64,000 nt of DNA from Tillus elongatus (lineage: Eukaryota; Arthropoda; Insecta; Coleoptera; Cleridae), in NCBI GenBank assembly GCA_964006375.1, contig OZ023267.1, positions 85,979,406 to 86,043,405 on the forward strand. The letters are read 5' to 3'. Positions 49,259-62,107 of this stretch are shown here, piece after piece. Positions within the stretch are counted from its first letter, which is position 1; every line of letters starts with the position of its first letter. Both the position numbers and the translations under genes were made by a program. The notes under the pieces were generated by a model. That model was not told where the DNA came from. It did no database searches and worked only from the letters and a program-made list of their open reading frames with translations.

Positions 49259-51241
49259 AAATTAATGAGATTCATCTGATATTTTATAAAACCACGGCCT
49301 AATAGTAAATGGATCGTGCTTGCTAACGCAAGTGCAATTTGATCGCGGCAGTCGAATGTTACAACCAATGTAAAATTTGTGCGAGCGACGCTTTGATGGT
49401 TGAGTAGTGAATATATAGTTCACTGTTTTATGGTTACCACTTAAAGACATTTTTTAAATGCCTTAAAGTTGTGATCTCGACACAAGTAACTTTTTTCTAT
49501 GCAAATTCGATAAAAACGTGTTTGTAACGAAAATTTAAGAAAAAAAAAACAGAAAAATGTGGCAACCAAATTGTTTACAAAAATCCGATAAAAAAATTTG
49601 CTATAAAAATTTGCAAAAAAAATAGCACTTCTACAACAATAGGTTAAAAAGTTTTACAAAATATGTTATACAAATATGTTTCATCAAAACTTCGCTAAAT
49701 ATTCCTTGACACAAAAATTCTAAACCAATTTTTCTTTCATGAAAATTACAAACAATTTTTTCTTTCAAGGTAATTAGCTAAAACGTTTGTAAAAAAATTC
49801 GCTGTTAGAAGAACTGTTTGTACAGGAAAATTCCACAATGAAATGAATTATATTTTCTACAATCTGGTCTACATTGGAGTTGTCATTTTGGATTTTTTAA
49901 ATTTAACTATAATTCCTAATCTGAGACCCAAAAAATCCCCAGGTATAGATTTTTAATCAAATCGGATCATAAATGATAAAATTCATCCGCCATGTTGACG
50001 CCGCCATTGCAAATCTTAAAAAATCAATACCATAATAATTTATTGTCTTTAGATTAACGTATGTCTGCAAAAATTCAAATCAATAGGATAATTAGAAGTG
50101 GGTGAAAACCGAACTGAAAAATTTGTTTGCAATGTTAGGAAGTTACAGGATACGCTAATAAAAGCGTGCTGAAGTATATATAATATCCTATTTCAAATAA
50201 CAGACTTTTTATTTAGTCACATTTGAATTTGTATAAAATTTCTATCGAAGCAACTTTAAAGGCAAATAGACACAATATGCACTACTGTGCGGCGGAAAAT
50301 CCATACTGGATAAGGATTCTGCCAAATCAACATGCATGGACAATTAATGTCTTGCACCTACAACTTTAGATGATATATGAAAAACAGAATCCGCTTTGCT
50401 TGCTCGTTAATGAATGTACACGATTCGTTTAAAAAAGAGTGAGAAAGGTCTTGAAACTTGAATGGGGACATTTCTAACAATTTCTCACCCATAACGGACG
50501 GACGAATGAGTTGAAATTTAACTGTGAATATATATTTTTTGTAATGTTACCTAATAAACCATAATTTCGTTACTCAAAGAAAACATTTAAAGTTTTTTTG
50601 CACATTTATACCTAGTTTTCTACGTAGATTCGAAATTAAAAAAAAACTCTATTTCAGAACTCGAAGTTACCGCCCGCACTTCAAAACCAAGAGGCAAAGA
50701 AAATAAAACAAATAAATAAAAATAGTGTTTATTCAGCAAAAAAAGTTTGCAACCCTTATCTGAAAGTATGGATGCCTTAGAATAAACAGAGAAACAGAGA
50801 TAGAGAGAGGGGGAGAGGGGGGAGAGGGAGAGAGAGAGAGAAAGCACTCACGAAGTACTAATAAATGGTATTGTTTTGTGAGTTTACATAATTCCCACGC
50901 GCTGTCCTGTAAAACTTACAACAACATGCATTGCCACTTATGGCAATAAAGACTGGCGAAGCACCGGATAACCTCGTGTATTTCCAACAATTGGAGCCTA
51001 CCATCCCATGTACACAATCCTGAGCCACCACTTAAGTAGTCAGGTATTACTTCCAAATTAGTTATCCGTGCATCTACGTGTAAAGATACACAAGCGCGCC
51101 CGCACGTCACGCACACACATGCATATTTACACACACACTCTCTCTCTCTCTCTCTTTCTCTCTCGCACGCACACACAAACACTCAACCCCAAAAGTATTC
51201 CAGTCACAGACACAACATCATCATAAAATAAAACAAAAGGT
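49259..51241. other. AT-rich DNA with simple repeats, no gene
   Basis: A/T-rich blocks (49500-49900), a DDE-transposon-like scrap at 50260-50345 (ATGCACTACTGTGCGGCGGAAAATCCATA), (GA)n at 50796-50846 and (CT)n at 51135-51167. Nothing else recognised. Confidence 0.5.
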
Positions 51242-51350
51242 CATATTGTTAAGTAGTAGTAGTAGCAGTGGTGGGAAGACCAACGCCAAGCAAGTAGGCC
51301 ACGCCACAATGGGCCCTTTTTTCCAACCCCAGTAACCCAGCAACCATGCT

Positions 51351-53540
51351 CTACTCTTCCTCCGTTCCGTCGCCAAACCGCCTCGACCTCGAAATGAAAG
51401 CCGTGACGGTCTTCAATTGGACGGTACTTACCTGATTCCCCTGCAGAGTCCTCGAACCGAACAATTCTGCTCGAAGACTCCCAAAAGCCTCGCATTCACA
51501 CAGGTAGTGGTAGGACGTTTCTTCAACCTCGCCGCATTCCTGGCGAATGGGATCCCTCTCTACGCCTATCAATGTGAGGTGTCTTCTAAGGGCGCAGTGG
51601 CTTATCAGCACCCCAAGGATGCGGCAAAGCGTAGGTCGACTCCTACCGAGTAGACAGCTCTATATCTGTCCGCCCCCTCCACGAAGTCCCTCGCCTGCCT
51701 ACAGCCACCAACCTACCCCCAGTGCCAGCATTGCTTCCTCCGTCCACCTGTCTAAGTCGACAAATACCGTCTTCCTACTTATGCATATCGCAGACTCCAG
51801 GCCACAGAACGGACGCCGGGAACCAAGCCTTATTCGCTACCTCATTCCCGCTACGCCACAGTGTCCCGGAACCCACACCAGCTGCACATCATTTGTCCTG
51901 AATAGCCCTTTGAGGGTGTCAGCGCACTCCTGAACCAGTGTTGACCTGATTCTGGCCGCTCAGACTGCCCGGAGGACCGCCTGGCTATCCGAGCAAATGT
52001 ACACACATTTCTCGGGGTTCCTCCTCACATCCTGTCTATTGGCCACAGACAGGATAGCGTACACCTCTGTTTCGAATGCCGCGGTATATTCACCGAGAGT
52101 AGACCTCTCGCGCACCCCCAGGCCCTCGATGTATAATCCTGCCCCTGAGGATTGTTGATCCTCCAGCCGCGATCCGTCGGTGAAACAAACCAGGATTTCG
52201 GGCTGGAATTCAACCTCATTTTCCCTCCACTGATTGATACTGGGAATCCTGAGGTTATATATGGCCTAGTCAACCTAATATCGTCCTCGGAATCCCGTAC
52301 CTTGATGGCGGAAATCGGAAATTCCTTTTCCGCCTCCTTGGCGACTCTTTCATGCCCTATTACTGCTCCCTCTCCGCACCAGTTTCCAGAGTCTCGCATT
52401 CTAAGATGCGACGTCATAGCCTCCCTTCTAATGCAGACGGGAAGCGGTGGCAGCATTAACCAGACCTCTAGCGCGGCTGAGGGTATCGTACTCATAGCGC
52501 CTGTGATACAAAGGGTTGCCAGCCTTTGAAGTTCGGCCAGCTTCCTGCTGGTAGTTTGGTTCACACCACACCACCAGACCAACGCCCTATAGAAGACTGT
52601 CGGCCTGACGATCGCAGTGTAAATCCAATTAAAGATCCGAGGATTAAGTCCCCAGGTCCTCCCTATCACTCGACGCAACTGCCAGAGGGTCGCTACTCCC
52701 TTCCTCACTACTCGTTCTATTTGCGATCCCCATGTTAGTTTGGAGTCAGGACCACCCCCAGATATTTGACCCCCCGCATTAAAGCTAAAGGTTTTCCAAA
52801 CATCACGGGCGCCCTGAACCCCACTACATTCCTCTTCTTGGTGAATAGGATCATCTCCCTCTTCGCCTGGTTTACGGAGAGTCCCAGCTCACCACACCAC
52901 CTTTCAATTATGCTACAGGCAGCTTGCATGCACTCACACACGACGCCGTGGAATTTGCCGTTGACTAGGACCAGCCCATCATCAGCGTACGCCTGGGCGT
53001 AGAAGACAGGCTCCAAGAGGGCGTCCATGACCAGACACCATAGATGAAGCGAAAGGCAGCTGCCCTGAAGACAGCCGCCCGTCACCTTAACGTCCAGCCC
53101 CCGGCCCCTCAAGGTCAGCGAGACTCTCCTGTCCTCTAGCATGCTCGACACCCAGCCTATTAAGGACCTCGGCGGTGCCCTATCCTGTAGGGCGGCACAA
53201 ACCGTATCCGTCCTGCCTTATCAAAGGCCCCTTCCACATTGAAGAACACAGCCAATGTGCTCTCCCTAGGGCCCTTTTCACTTTTCACCCTCCGCGTCAC
53301 AGCGTAAAGCGCCGTCTCCGTCGATTTCCCCCGCTGGTACGCGTGCTGACCTTTATGGAAGGGGTGATCCTTGGGGATCCCCCCAGCATAAACCTATCAA
53401 CTATCTTTTCCAACCCCTGTGACGGCTCCACCGCCCTCAAGGTGAACTTCGGCGAGGTGTCGCACGGTTTCCTCGCCGGTGCTAGTCCAGCTCCCGTCCG
53501 GTTTCCTTAAGGATCCTACATTACTGCCTGTTTGAGTACC
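51351..53540 (-). pseudogene. RT, RNase H and C-terminal zinc-type tail of LOA-like copy 2
   Basis: RT palm with intact AYADDGLVLV near 53000 (copy 1 has YAHD), KREMILFTKKRN and thumb near 52700. RNase H is near 51960-52200. The C-terminal HCALRRHLTLIGVERDPIRQ, ECG...YHYLCECEAF tail at 51470-51611 looks like a CCHC-type end. Multiple frameshifts and deletions, including most of the fingers region. Confidence 0.75.
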
Positions 53541-53541
53541 C

Positions 53542-54560
53542 TTACCAGCCTGGCTGCGTCCGGCAGGGAATTGACTTCCCCGCAGTACGCGCGCCAACCA
53601 GCTCGTTTACTCCGTCGTAATTCCTTCTTAAACTCCTTTCTGGCAGAAACTCGTCCCAGGCCACCTCACTCGATTGTCGGACGGCTCGGTTTAAGGCCCT
53701 CCGAGTCCGCCCTCGTAGTACGGCGCGTTCCCTGTTCCACCATCTGACTTTGATGGACGGTTTCCCCCTAAGTGGTGACGCGGCCTCGTAGGCTGCCATT
53801 ATTTTACCTTCTAGGGCCTCAACGTCACTATCTAATGCCTCTGTAGAGAGTCTTCTTTCCTCTGGGCTCCTTGGCGACCCACCGAGGCCTGTTATATAGG
53901 CATTCCAGTCGGTCTTCTTTGGATTTCTCCTGGGAGGAGGACTCTCACGGTCCACATCCAATTCAAAGCTGATCATACGATGATCAGACAGTGATATGTG
54001 TTCCGTCACCTTCGTCCTCCGTTATTCCTCTGCTCGCTAACGTGATGTCGATCACCTCCTGCCGGATACGATTGACAAACGTCGGAGCTGTACCTCTGTT
54101 TAACACCTCTAGGTTCGTTGTAGCCAAATACTCTAGTTGGTGTTTGTGCTGCCCCACAATCTGTGGTGACAATCGCAGCCTATAATAAGTTGTAACCCAT
54201 GCTCCCTCGCGAAATCGACGATACGCACCAATTCCCCCGACGGAGGCAGCCCATGTCGATCGTAGGGAACATAAAGGCTGCACATCATAACCGTAAGCCT
54301 AATATTACTCTCCTTATACTCTAGGATGGCTGCTGTGGCGTCCCTGGCCGAGCTGCGGCAGCAACATCACTTCCAGATCCCTCAACGCCAGTATGGATAT
54401 CCTAGGTTTTTCTTCCTCTGCTTCGCCACCAACCAGGATGTTGAAGCCGATTCCTTCAAGCCCTCTTACTTGCTTCCTATACACAAGGCTCTTGGATCAA
54501 CACAACTCCGCCTGGATCGCCTGCGAGGAGCTTTGCCAGCTCCCCAGTGGCATCCCGGTT
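53542..54560 (-). pseudogene. endonuclease region of LOA-like copy 2
   Basis: Keeps LEYLATTNLEVLNRGTAPTF, VNRIRQEVIDITLASRG, SLSDHRMISFELDVDRE and the WWNRERAVLRGRTRRALN linker. The D..H catalytic block of copy 1 is deleted (about 54140-54170). Confidence 0.72.
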
Positions 54561-54639
54561 ATGTTGGAGGTTGATCTGGCCCACCCACAGTAGCCCTGCG
54601 AATTTAATCGCGGCGCCGACCAAGCGAAGGCCCCCCTGG

Positions 54640-55747
54640 TCAGAGCCCGTCAGCGTGCCCGCACCGGGACGGGCGGAGGCGACCGCACTCCATGTGGGAA
54701 CCCTGAATACGTTCAAAGTCACCAACCCGAAGTACAGCCGCCAGCCTTGCCCGTCCAGTTCGCGAGCCACCTCGGGCCCCACCGAGAAGACCAGACGCCA
54801 TGCCCCAGGTCCTCCTGCCGTCTCCAGGTGTCTCCATTGCACAACATTGAGCGAGCGGTTCTGTAGAGCAAGAATCCTGATCACATCCTCTAGATTCACC
54901 TCTTGACTCCTGAGCCAAAAGCCGATCCGGATCGGCCATGGGGCACCCCCTGCCCTTGCGGCCGTGAAGGCTATCTCCCCCACCACCGTCCCAGACCAGC
55001 CGATGAGAGGCCAACTCAGGGACTCGCCATCCTCGTGGTTCGGCCTCTTCCATCAGGGCTACGCCATCCCCCCGGTTGGAGGTGATGGCCACCTGCATAT
55101 CCCTCCTCTACCCTCCGGCCCGGACGCTCCCGAGGGACCAGGGGCCACCCCAGCGGCCGGGGTAACGACCGCGCCTCCCCCTCGCAGGAGTGGGGACACA
55201 TTATCTCCCCCCCCCCAGCCGCCGTCGCACACCCACGGCTGACCCTCTTGGCCCGCCGCTGCGGCGGTGTTTCCTTTTGAGCCCTTGCACGCTTCGCGTA
55301 CGCGCCCCCAGCTGACTTAGGCCGGACTGGCGGCCCTGACACTGGAGAGCCTGATGGTCCTCCCTGAGTCAGTGGCCTTCTGTTCAGCTTCCGTCCTTGT
55401 GGGCGCGGCTGCGCCTTATCCATCTTTGGTTTCTGTTGCTCCGCCGAATGCCCGGGGGGCGCCGCAGGGGTAGAGTGTTTCAGTCCCTCTCCCACACTGC
55501 GACCCTTGCCCGGACCCGTCGGCAGGACAATCTATTTCACTGCCTTCCCCCTCGCCTCACGGTGCTTTCGTCGCACCTGCCGCCAGGCTGCGCGATCTGG
55601 CAGCTTCCCAGCCTTGACGATCCCTGAGAGTTCACCCGGCTCGGAAGGAGCCCGACCGGCCGCAGAGGCATAGGGAATTTGCGGCAGCTGTACGTCCTGC
55701 GAAGCCACCGCTGCCGAAGCAGCCTGCGCCTCTGAAGGGGGTGGCAC
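54640..55747 (-). pseudogene. ORF1 (DUF4780-type) of LOA-like copy 2
   Basis: RIGFWLRSQEVNLEDVIRIL and RLYFGLVTLNVFRV match ORF1 of copy 1. The N-terminal third is deleted and frames change near 55060 and 55530. Confidence 0.65.
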
Positions 55748-55850
55748 CTGGAGCCAGCCTCTAGGAGTCCAGTAGCTATGTCACGCGTCGATTAATAAAA
55801 ATGACGACCAGCGCAAGACCAGGCTAAGGGGGACCCCCCCCCCCATATTG

Positions 55851-56198
55851 TTCTTGTTAAAATTTCAAACACAGAAAAAATCAAAAAAATCAGCAAAACG
55901 TCATCATGAAGACCACTACAAGCGTGAGGAGACACATCCACCACACAAGACCCACCAAATAGTCGTATGGATAAAACAAGGACTCCAAATAAAATCAGCA
56001 AGTACAATCTATGTTAAAAACAAAATAATGCGCAGATAATAACAACAGCAAGTCAAGCGCATCAGAAAACCCCTACCGGAAGTGTCTTAGAAACCACAAG
56101 GAAAAAACAAACCATGCAGATCTACCAGGCCAGAACCCACACTAATCAAAAATTGACAATATGATTCGCTTCGTTTCATGACATTGTCATAATCCATA
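55851..56198. other. AC-rich stretch, no recognised gene
   Basis: An open frame at 55848-56039 is Lys/His-rich (KRHHEDHYKREETHPPHKTH) and might be part of a LINE ORF1, but I cannot support that. Confidence 0.35.
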
Positions 56199-57000
56199 TC
56201 ATCTTTGGTCTTTAAAACGTGTCAACAGAACACATTCTCCCAGTTCCTGATGGATTAAGTAATACAACTTTTGCGCTATATAAGTATAACTTCCTTTACC
56301 AACTCCCTTCGTACACTGATTTAAATGTTTGATCTCATACCGATGGTCTGGAAAGGAGAACTCCTCAGCGCGTTTATAACGCTCCACAAGTGCCGCTTAA
56401 AAGTCCAGTTTTCTACTGTCTAGAACGCCAGCTGCCCAAAATAGATCTTCACTTGGGTAGGTTAGAGCTTTTCGGTATAGTACACATTTTTGCACCACAA
56501 TCTTTTATATATGATATCACCCCCCCCCCCCCCCCCCCAAACAATTATTCCATAAGATAATTGGGATTGTACTTGTTAATAATATAGGATCTTCGTTTCT
56601 CTGGTGTTCAAATACTCCCTCAGAAACTTAGACTTGCCCACAAATTAATCCACTTGTTTACCCCACCTGTGGTGTCGATCTATTATTATTAATGCCCAAA
56701 CACCGTATACTTTTCGCCTGATTTATTTGGAGACCATTGTCAAGTAATATATGTACGTGGAGAATGGCAGAAATTTAGTCTTCTCCTGCTTAACTGTCAA
56801 TAAGTTTATGCTAAACCAATTTACAACTAAGACAAATTCACTTTGAGCTCTCTGTTTGACTCTATCCCTAATTTGATCGCTCCATCCTATTACTGTGTCT
56901 CATCTGCATGGCTCATGATTTCAGCCTTGCATCTTAAAGACAATAAGTCATTTATATAGAGATTGAACAAAGTTTGTTATATTGGGTCGCCAGGTTATTT
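56199..57000 (-). pseudogene. LINE reverse transcriptase fragment
   Basis: On the minus strand LYINDLLSLRCKAEIMSHAD (56880-56960) is the RT catalytic block (YADD-like, here HADE/HADD with a shift), followed by EFVLVVNWFSINLLTV. The C-terminal LYYLIHQELGECVLLTRFKD is at 56205-56270. A run of C (56520-56538) interrupts it. CR1/Jockey-like and degenerate. Confidence 0.6.
56520..56538. repeat. poly-C tract
   Basis: 18-19 consecutive C residues. Confidence 0.95.
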
Positions 57001-57064
57001 AGTTTTGGCGGAAAATTTGAATTATATTGAAAAGTTGTGTCTCTTGTGCAACGCTCAGCCCGTT

Positions 57065-57118
57065 GAACAGGGGAACATTCCATTGGAAGTTGGTAAGGTA
57101 GGAAATGTCCCCTTCTTC
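57065..57118. repeat. imperfect hairpin, copy 2
   Basis: GGGGAACATTCC (about 57070-57081) faces GGAAATGTCCCC (57101-57112), with further pairing outside. Equivalent of 8138-8195, with a different arm sequence but the same position. Confidence 0.45.
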
Positions 57119-57216
57119 AATTGGTCGAGCTTTACACACATATATACATGTAGGTAGGCGATACATATGAGAGAGATATACTGACAATTTTAAATCTTTT
57201 GATGTAAAGAAAATCG

Positions 57217-57303
57217 TGCGCCACAAATTGAATTTAAACCCGAGCTCGAATTTACCGTATATTTCAAACATAAATGTATTAATCGGTAGACCAGATGCTC
57301 CAC
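57217..57303 (-). ncRNA. tRNA-like sequence, copy 2
   Basis: On the minus strand GTGGAGCATCTGGTCTACCG, a middle part and a B-box-like CGGGTTTAAATTCAA, followed by GATTTTC (TTTT stop at about 57211-57214). Aligns by eye over its whole length with 30978-31067. More degenerate at the B box. Confidence 0.4.
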
Positions 57304-57330
57304 GGGGACTCTACATAAAGTTTGTTTATG

Positions 57331-58007
<677 letters not shown>

Positions 58008-59213
58008 TTACATAATGGCTCTAACGATGCCTGTTAGAGGTGTATATTCCAATACACTGTCGTGAATAACTAAACGGTAAGTTCGTGTGTTATTATGGAA
58101 ATTCACTCGGCTCATAAATTCCACTTTAATGTCTACCGTTGAAGACTTGATGGACTCGTTCTGGTGCTGACAGTCGATCACAAATAGAGCTCGGTCTTTA
58201 AACTCGTCATAATTCAAGATAGGTTCCGAAATGTTTTTATAACAAAAGCTTTTTTGAAAATGTGTATACATCTGATAGGCTTCAGCATATTTGGATTTCT
58301 CGAAATCCATATTCATAGATTCATAAGAGTAGCATTCTGAATTTAGAAACACTCGGAGATCCACCATACCAATGTTATCTAAAAAGTCTGGCCTCTTCCT
58401 TACGTTATCTTTACGACCTGTTTGAAATGCTATAATCACATATCGAGGTCTTTCCAAGTTGGTTGCAGTTTTAACAGCCCACGCATCTCTGTTGATATCT
58501 CTGAGTTATGGTAGCGCATATATGTCCCATTTGCGGTATGCGAGAAATATAGATGTGTCTTTTGCTATTTTATCCATCAGTTCCAATTTCATTTTATCAT
58601 TGGCAAATACATGTTTTGCCTTTAAAAACATATTGGTTACGGTAATTTGCGCTCGTGCCGTACCTGTGATGCAATAGCCGTTGGAATCATTTCAACTCTT
58701 GTAAATCGGAAAGTATGTTTGCCACAGAGAACGCCTTTGAGATGATGGAAGAAACTGGAAGAGGAACCAAATAGGTATGAGCATGTGAAAATTGTTATCG
58801 TTTAAGGTGATGTGCTCCGACGACACATTCAGTCCGGCATTGATAAGAGATTTGGCTTCATTCTTACTGAAGGATAGCAGACTTTTGATGGTTGTTGTGG
58901 TGTATGGGTCTCGCACTCGCTCCACATCCTTGTTATTTAACTCATAGGTCATCGATTCAAACAGAGCTGCTCGTCCATTATTTGACAGATAACATGCACC
59001 ATTGGCATTTTGTATTGCTAAAGGTTCCAGAGCACCTTCGATTATTAGAGCTGACTCGGCCAGACATACGAATGCATCTTGTTGATTGATGGCTATTTCA
59101 ATTTCATCGCTGTTACCAAACGATTTAGTTGGTGAATAGTAAGAGCGCAGTTCTTCTCGATCGATGGCATCATCAAACACAGGGTCTTTGAATATTTCTA
59201 GTTTTGACGACAT
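58008..59213 (-). pseudogene. major capsid protein, copy 2 (broken)
   Basis: Same protein as 24691-25896. The N-terminal 160 codons (59213-58735) and C-terminal 149 codons (58457-58008) are open. Between them, 1-base indels near 58697 and 58752 shift the frame, and a TAA replaces an alanine codon near 58507. Nucleotide identity to element 1 looks about 92-95%. Confidence 0.88.
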
Positions 59214-59334
59214 GATAGCCCAAGCTTTTCAGGAACTCAATATTATCGGGACGAAGTGTACCCTTTGAAGTGTCTGACTCAACTGAATTTGTTTTGGTAG
59301 ATGCACTTGCTTTTATATCTTTAAAGACCAGCAT
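59173..59334 (-). CDS. 53-aa small ORF, copy 2
   Basis: Same length and frame as 25856-26017 with mostly silent or mild changes. The penton stop before it is mutated (TAG to CAG), so the penton frame here reads 4 codons on into it before stopping. Confidence 0.55.
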   Translation of the reverse strand: MLVFKDIKASASTKTNSVESDTSKGTLRPDNIEFLKSLGYHVVKTRNIQRPCV

Positions 59335-59990
59335 ACTGAGCAATCTTTATAAGTTTCAAGCGAACAGACACCTCTTCACCTTGAAAGTAGACAGGAACTG
59401 AATCTTGATCGACGATGTCGATGCTTATATTGGAAATCTCTTGCTTGTTCACCGGTAGGTAAATTAAATTTTTAGGTTCTATGTCGATTGCGTAGCTAGG
59501 ATCAACCATCGGAGCAAACTCATATAACGTATGTGAGGGTTGTCCGTTATAATAGGAACCAGACACAATATTAGTTTCTATGCGAATCTGTCTAACATCC
59601 ACTATTTCAACAGGTAAATCAGATTCATAAAAGATTTCCGGTTGAAGAACCTGTTTTGAAAAGCCCGACATTCGCCCAATCGAACCATCAAATTCAAAAC
59701 TGACATTTGTATAACACTTTTGTTTACGTTTGATGGTATTCGGATAAGGTCTCAGAACCAGAGCCTGCTGCTTTTGTTCGTGTGTTGCTGTAGCACCAAC
59801 AAGTTCATTTTGAAGTAACTCCTCCAAATGTGTTATTTCATAAGCACCATGGGTACGGTAATGGTCCGTGTGTTGTTGTATGTGTGAAAGCCTATCAAAG
59901 CAACAGCATAACTACCATCCAAAGCAATTGGCGGATGGTAGTCTGACGCAGATGGGAGCTGCGGTCTTTCAACACGAAGGTGTGCGACAT
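59321..59990 (-). pseudogene. penton-like minor capsid protein, copy 2 (broken)
   Basis: Starts MSHTFVLKDRSSHL (59990). A 1-base deletion near 59948 shifts the frame, and about 75 bp present in element 1 are missing near 59865. The remainder (59827-59321) is open and nearly identical to 26019-26530. Confidence 0.85.
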
Positions 59991-60023
59991 GACTGAAACA
60001 CTGGGGACTGGCGTCTGTGTCTT

Positions 60024-60458
60024 TCATTGCAACAATTTTAAACACAAGTGACCACAATTAAATGTGTTATATGTTTGATACACATCATGATTATACAATA
60101 TGGAATAGTCTTTAAGGTAACGTTGCAGCTCCACAGAGGGCTTCAAGTTTCCATACGAGTCAAAGTACTCGACGATACCGCCATGTTTCCTCACAGCAAC
60201 CCAATGACTGCCTGGCTCCTTGTGTGTTTCCAAATTCATGATGAACGATTCGTTTTTACGTGGTCCATTGCGAGGTAGCTCATCTCGCATGTATACAACT
60301 CTAAAGTTTGGGATTTTCATTTTATCAGCAAACTTGACAAGATCTACATGTGTCAGAGGTCTTGCTGGTAAACACTTCAGTTTTTTGGCTTTTGCAGATA
60401 CAGCCCATAACCGGAGCGTTGTTTCTTGAGATACATGCCTTTGCCAGGTCTCTTGCAT
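60024..60458 (-). CDS. adenain-type cysteine protease
   Basis: Up to 144 aa. Adenovirus-type maturation protease: FRVVYMRDELP, GSHWVAVRKHGG with the catalytic His, VEYFDSYGNL with the acidic residue, and NCGHLCLKLL with the catalytic Cys. It would cut capsid precursors at maturation. The upstream end is uncertain: the first ~25 codons overlap the PX-like tail in another frame, so translation may begin further in or at a non-AUG codon. The C-terminus is short, and the stop TGA overlaps an ATG (ATGA), 34 bases before the penton start. Element 1 has lost this gene. Confidence 0.82.
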   Translation of the reverse strand: MQETWQRHVSQETTLRLWAVSAKAKKLKCLPARPLTHVDLVKFADKMKIPNFRVVYMRDELPRNGPRKNESFIMNLETHKEPGSHWVAVRKHGGIVEYFDSYGNLKPSVELQRYLKDYSILYNHDVYQTYNTFNCGHLCLKLLQ

Positions 60459-60916
60459 TTTGCCTTAAATTTCAAACCATTGCCTCTCTTACCCATCGCC
60501 ATAACTTCCATTGTTTTGTTGTGCCGTTCTTCTTCCTCCAGTTTCTGTTTCGCAGACTTGGCATCGTTCACGGCTTTAGCAATACCTGCAGCACCGCCAT
60601 CCAGAGCTCCTAGTGCTGACAGCCCACCAAATATCAGAGGAAACAGTGGAAGGAAGCCTCCGCTTTTAGGTATTGGAATAACTCGAGGTTTCTACACATT
60701 CTTACGCCCACCAATATTTCTAACGATTGTATGAGCTATATCAAACACAGCGTCCTCTGTAGGAATAAGGTTTCTATCTTTTAAAACTTCCTCAGTCAGA
60801 CTTATTATGTTTTTAAAGGGATATTTCTTCTTTGCGTTCGAGTTGATTACATAAAGCCCCGCACTAAGTTTTCTGTTCACTTTCATGGTGTTTGTAACGC
60901 TCCAACTTTTCAGCAA
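60377..60916 (-). pseudogene. PX-like (adenovirus pX/pVI-like) virion protein, one stop
   Basis: The N-terminal part (60916-60692) includes KKKYPFKNIISLTEEVLKD and ends at a TAG. The same frame then continues with a VIPIPKSGGF lead, a ~20-residue Gly/Ala/Leu-rich hydrophobic stretch (about 60590-60655), a charged helix (KSAKQKLEEEERHNK) and a basic tail with GMYLKKQRSGYGLYL. The Gly-rich hydrophobic segment plus G-Y-G-L tail is what I recall for Polinton/adintovirus PX-like proteins, which may be protease substrates and membrane-active. A second frame upstream (YASFAEKLERYKH, about 60910-60950) suggests an older frameshift. Confidence 0.6.
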
Positions 60917-60998
60917 AACTTGCGTACTTCTTCTTTGTTAATAACGACCCTCACTCTGTGACACCAACATTCATACTGACTGTGCGTCTCACTTGTAT

Positions 60999-61044
60999 TC
61001 TATATATACACCCACACCAAAAAATATAGTTTAGTTCAAGTCAG
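60999..61044. promoter_or_regulatory. divergent promoter, copy 2
   Basis: TATATATA (61001-61008) and the conserved CCAAAAAATATAGTTTAGTT; equivalent of 26841-26885. Confidence 0.5.
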
Positions 61045-61731
61045 GATGCATACCATCAAACACGTTTCTACCCATTACTAATATAGTCGATGTTGTTACG
61101 GGTACAGCAGAACAACAACTGAGGCATGGTCCTCTCTTTCCAAACACCGTTCGATGTATCATATATGGTCCTAGTGGATGTGGTAAAACAAATGTCATGC
61201 TGAGTTTATTGTTTGAAGCAAACAGTTTAAAGTTTGATAACGTGTATGTGTATTCAAAGTCTCTGTAACAACCGAAATACAAAATGCTACAACAGGCGTT
61301 GAATGCAGCAAAAGGTGTTGGTTACTATCCTTATAGTGAAAACGATGAAATATTAGATCCGGGAGATGCCTTGGACAACTCTGTGTTTATATTTGATAAT
61401 GTAGCTTGTGACAAACAAGATAAAATAAGAGCATACTTCAGTATGGGCATAAGAATATAGATTCATTCTATCTCTGCCAAACATATACTCGAATATACCC
61501 AAAGATCTGATACGTGTCAACGCAAATGTTGTGTTATTCAAGCAAGATGAAACCAATTTAAAACATGTGTACGACGATCATGTGACCACCGATATGGACT
61601 TTAAACAATTTAAAAATATATGCTACCAATGCTGGAAAGACAATAAGTATGGTGTGTTGTTGATTGTGAATAAAAACTATGTACACAAAGGCAGTTATAG
61701 AAAATGATTCGATAGATATATATTAATCTAA
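61045..61731 (+). pseudogene. packaging ATPase, copy 2 (broken)
   Basis: Homologous along its length to 26886-27581. Walker A GPSGCGKT is intact near 61170-61193. Breaks: deletion in the first 15 codons, a TAA near 61266, a 4-base loss near 61448, and a shift near 61500. Confidence 0.88.
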
Positions 61732-61744
61732 CCGGTTACAACCA

Positions 61745-61975
61745 ATGATAGACAGCTGTCTAACAACTGCCATACAGCTGTCTAAGACAGCTGTCTAATA
61801 CAGCTGTCCAATACAGCTGTATAATACAGCTGTCTAATACAGCTGTCTAATACAGCTGTCTAATACAGCTGTCTAACACAGCTGTCTAACATAGCTGTCT
61901 AACACAACTGTCTAACACAGTTGTCTAAGACAGCTGTCATACACAGCTGTGATACAGATGTCTAACATGACAGAC
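61745..61975. repeat. tandem ACAGCTGT palindrome array, copy 2
   Basis: About 15 units, mostly 13 bp (AATACAGCTGTCT), with variants. Same position as 27597-27973 but a different spacer, so the palindrome rather than the unit is conserved. Confidence 0.93.
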
Positions 61976-62107
61976 AGACAGACAGATATCGTGATAAATA
62001 AGAAGACATGCACCAAGGCGGGGTCAGTATACCTTAGATCACCACACAGCTTGTATCGCTCTAACAAGTGATTAGACCAGTGGGTAACACCAATTACCTT
62101 TAGCACG

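Larger units (their letters stand above)
51242..55850 (-). mobile_element. I/LOA-like non-LTR retrotransposon, copy 2
   Basis: Same family and strand as copy 1, but reaching the 3' end: a CTACTACTACTACTT-type repeat tail at 51253-51268. The 5' end is shared with copy 1. It has lost about 0.8-0.9 kb around the leader/ORF1 start (jump at about 55755) and several stretches of RT and endonuclease. GC-rich. Confidence 0.85.
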
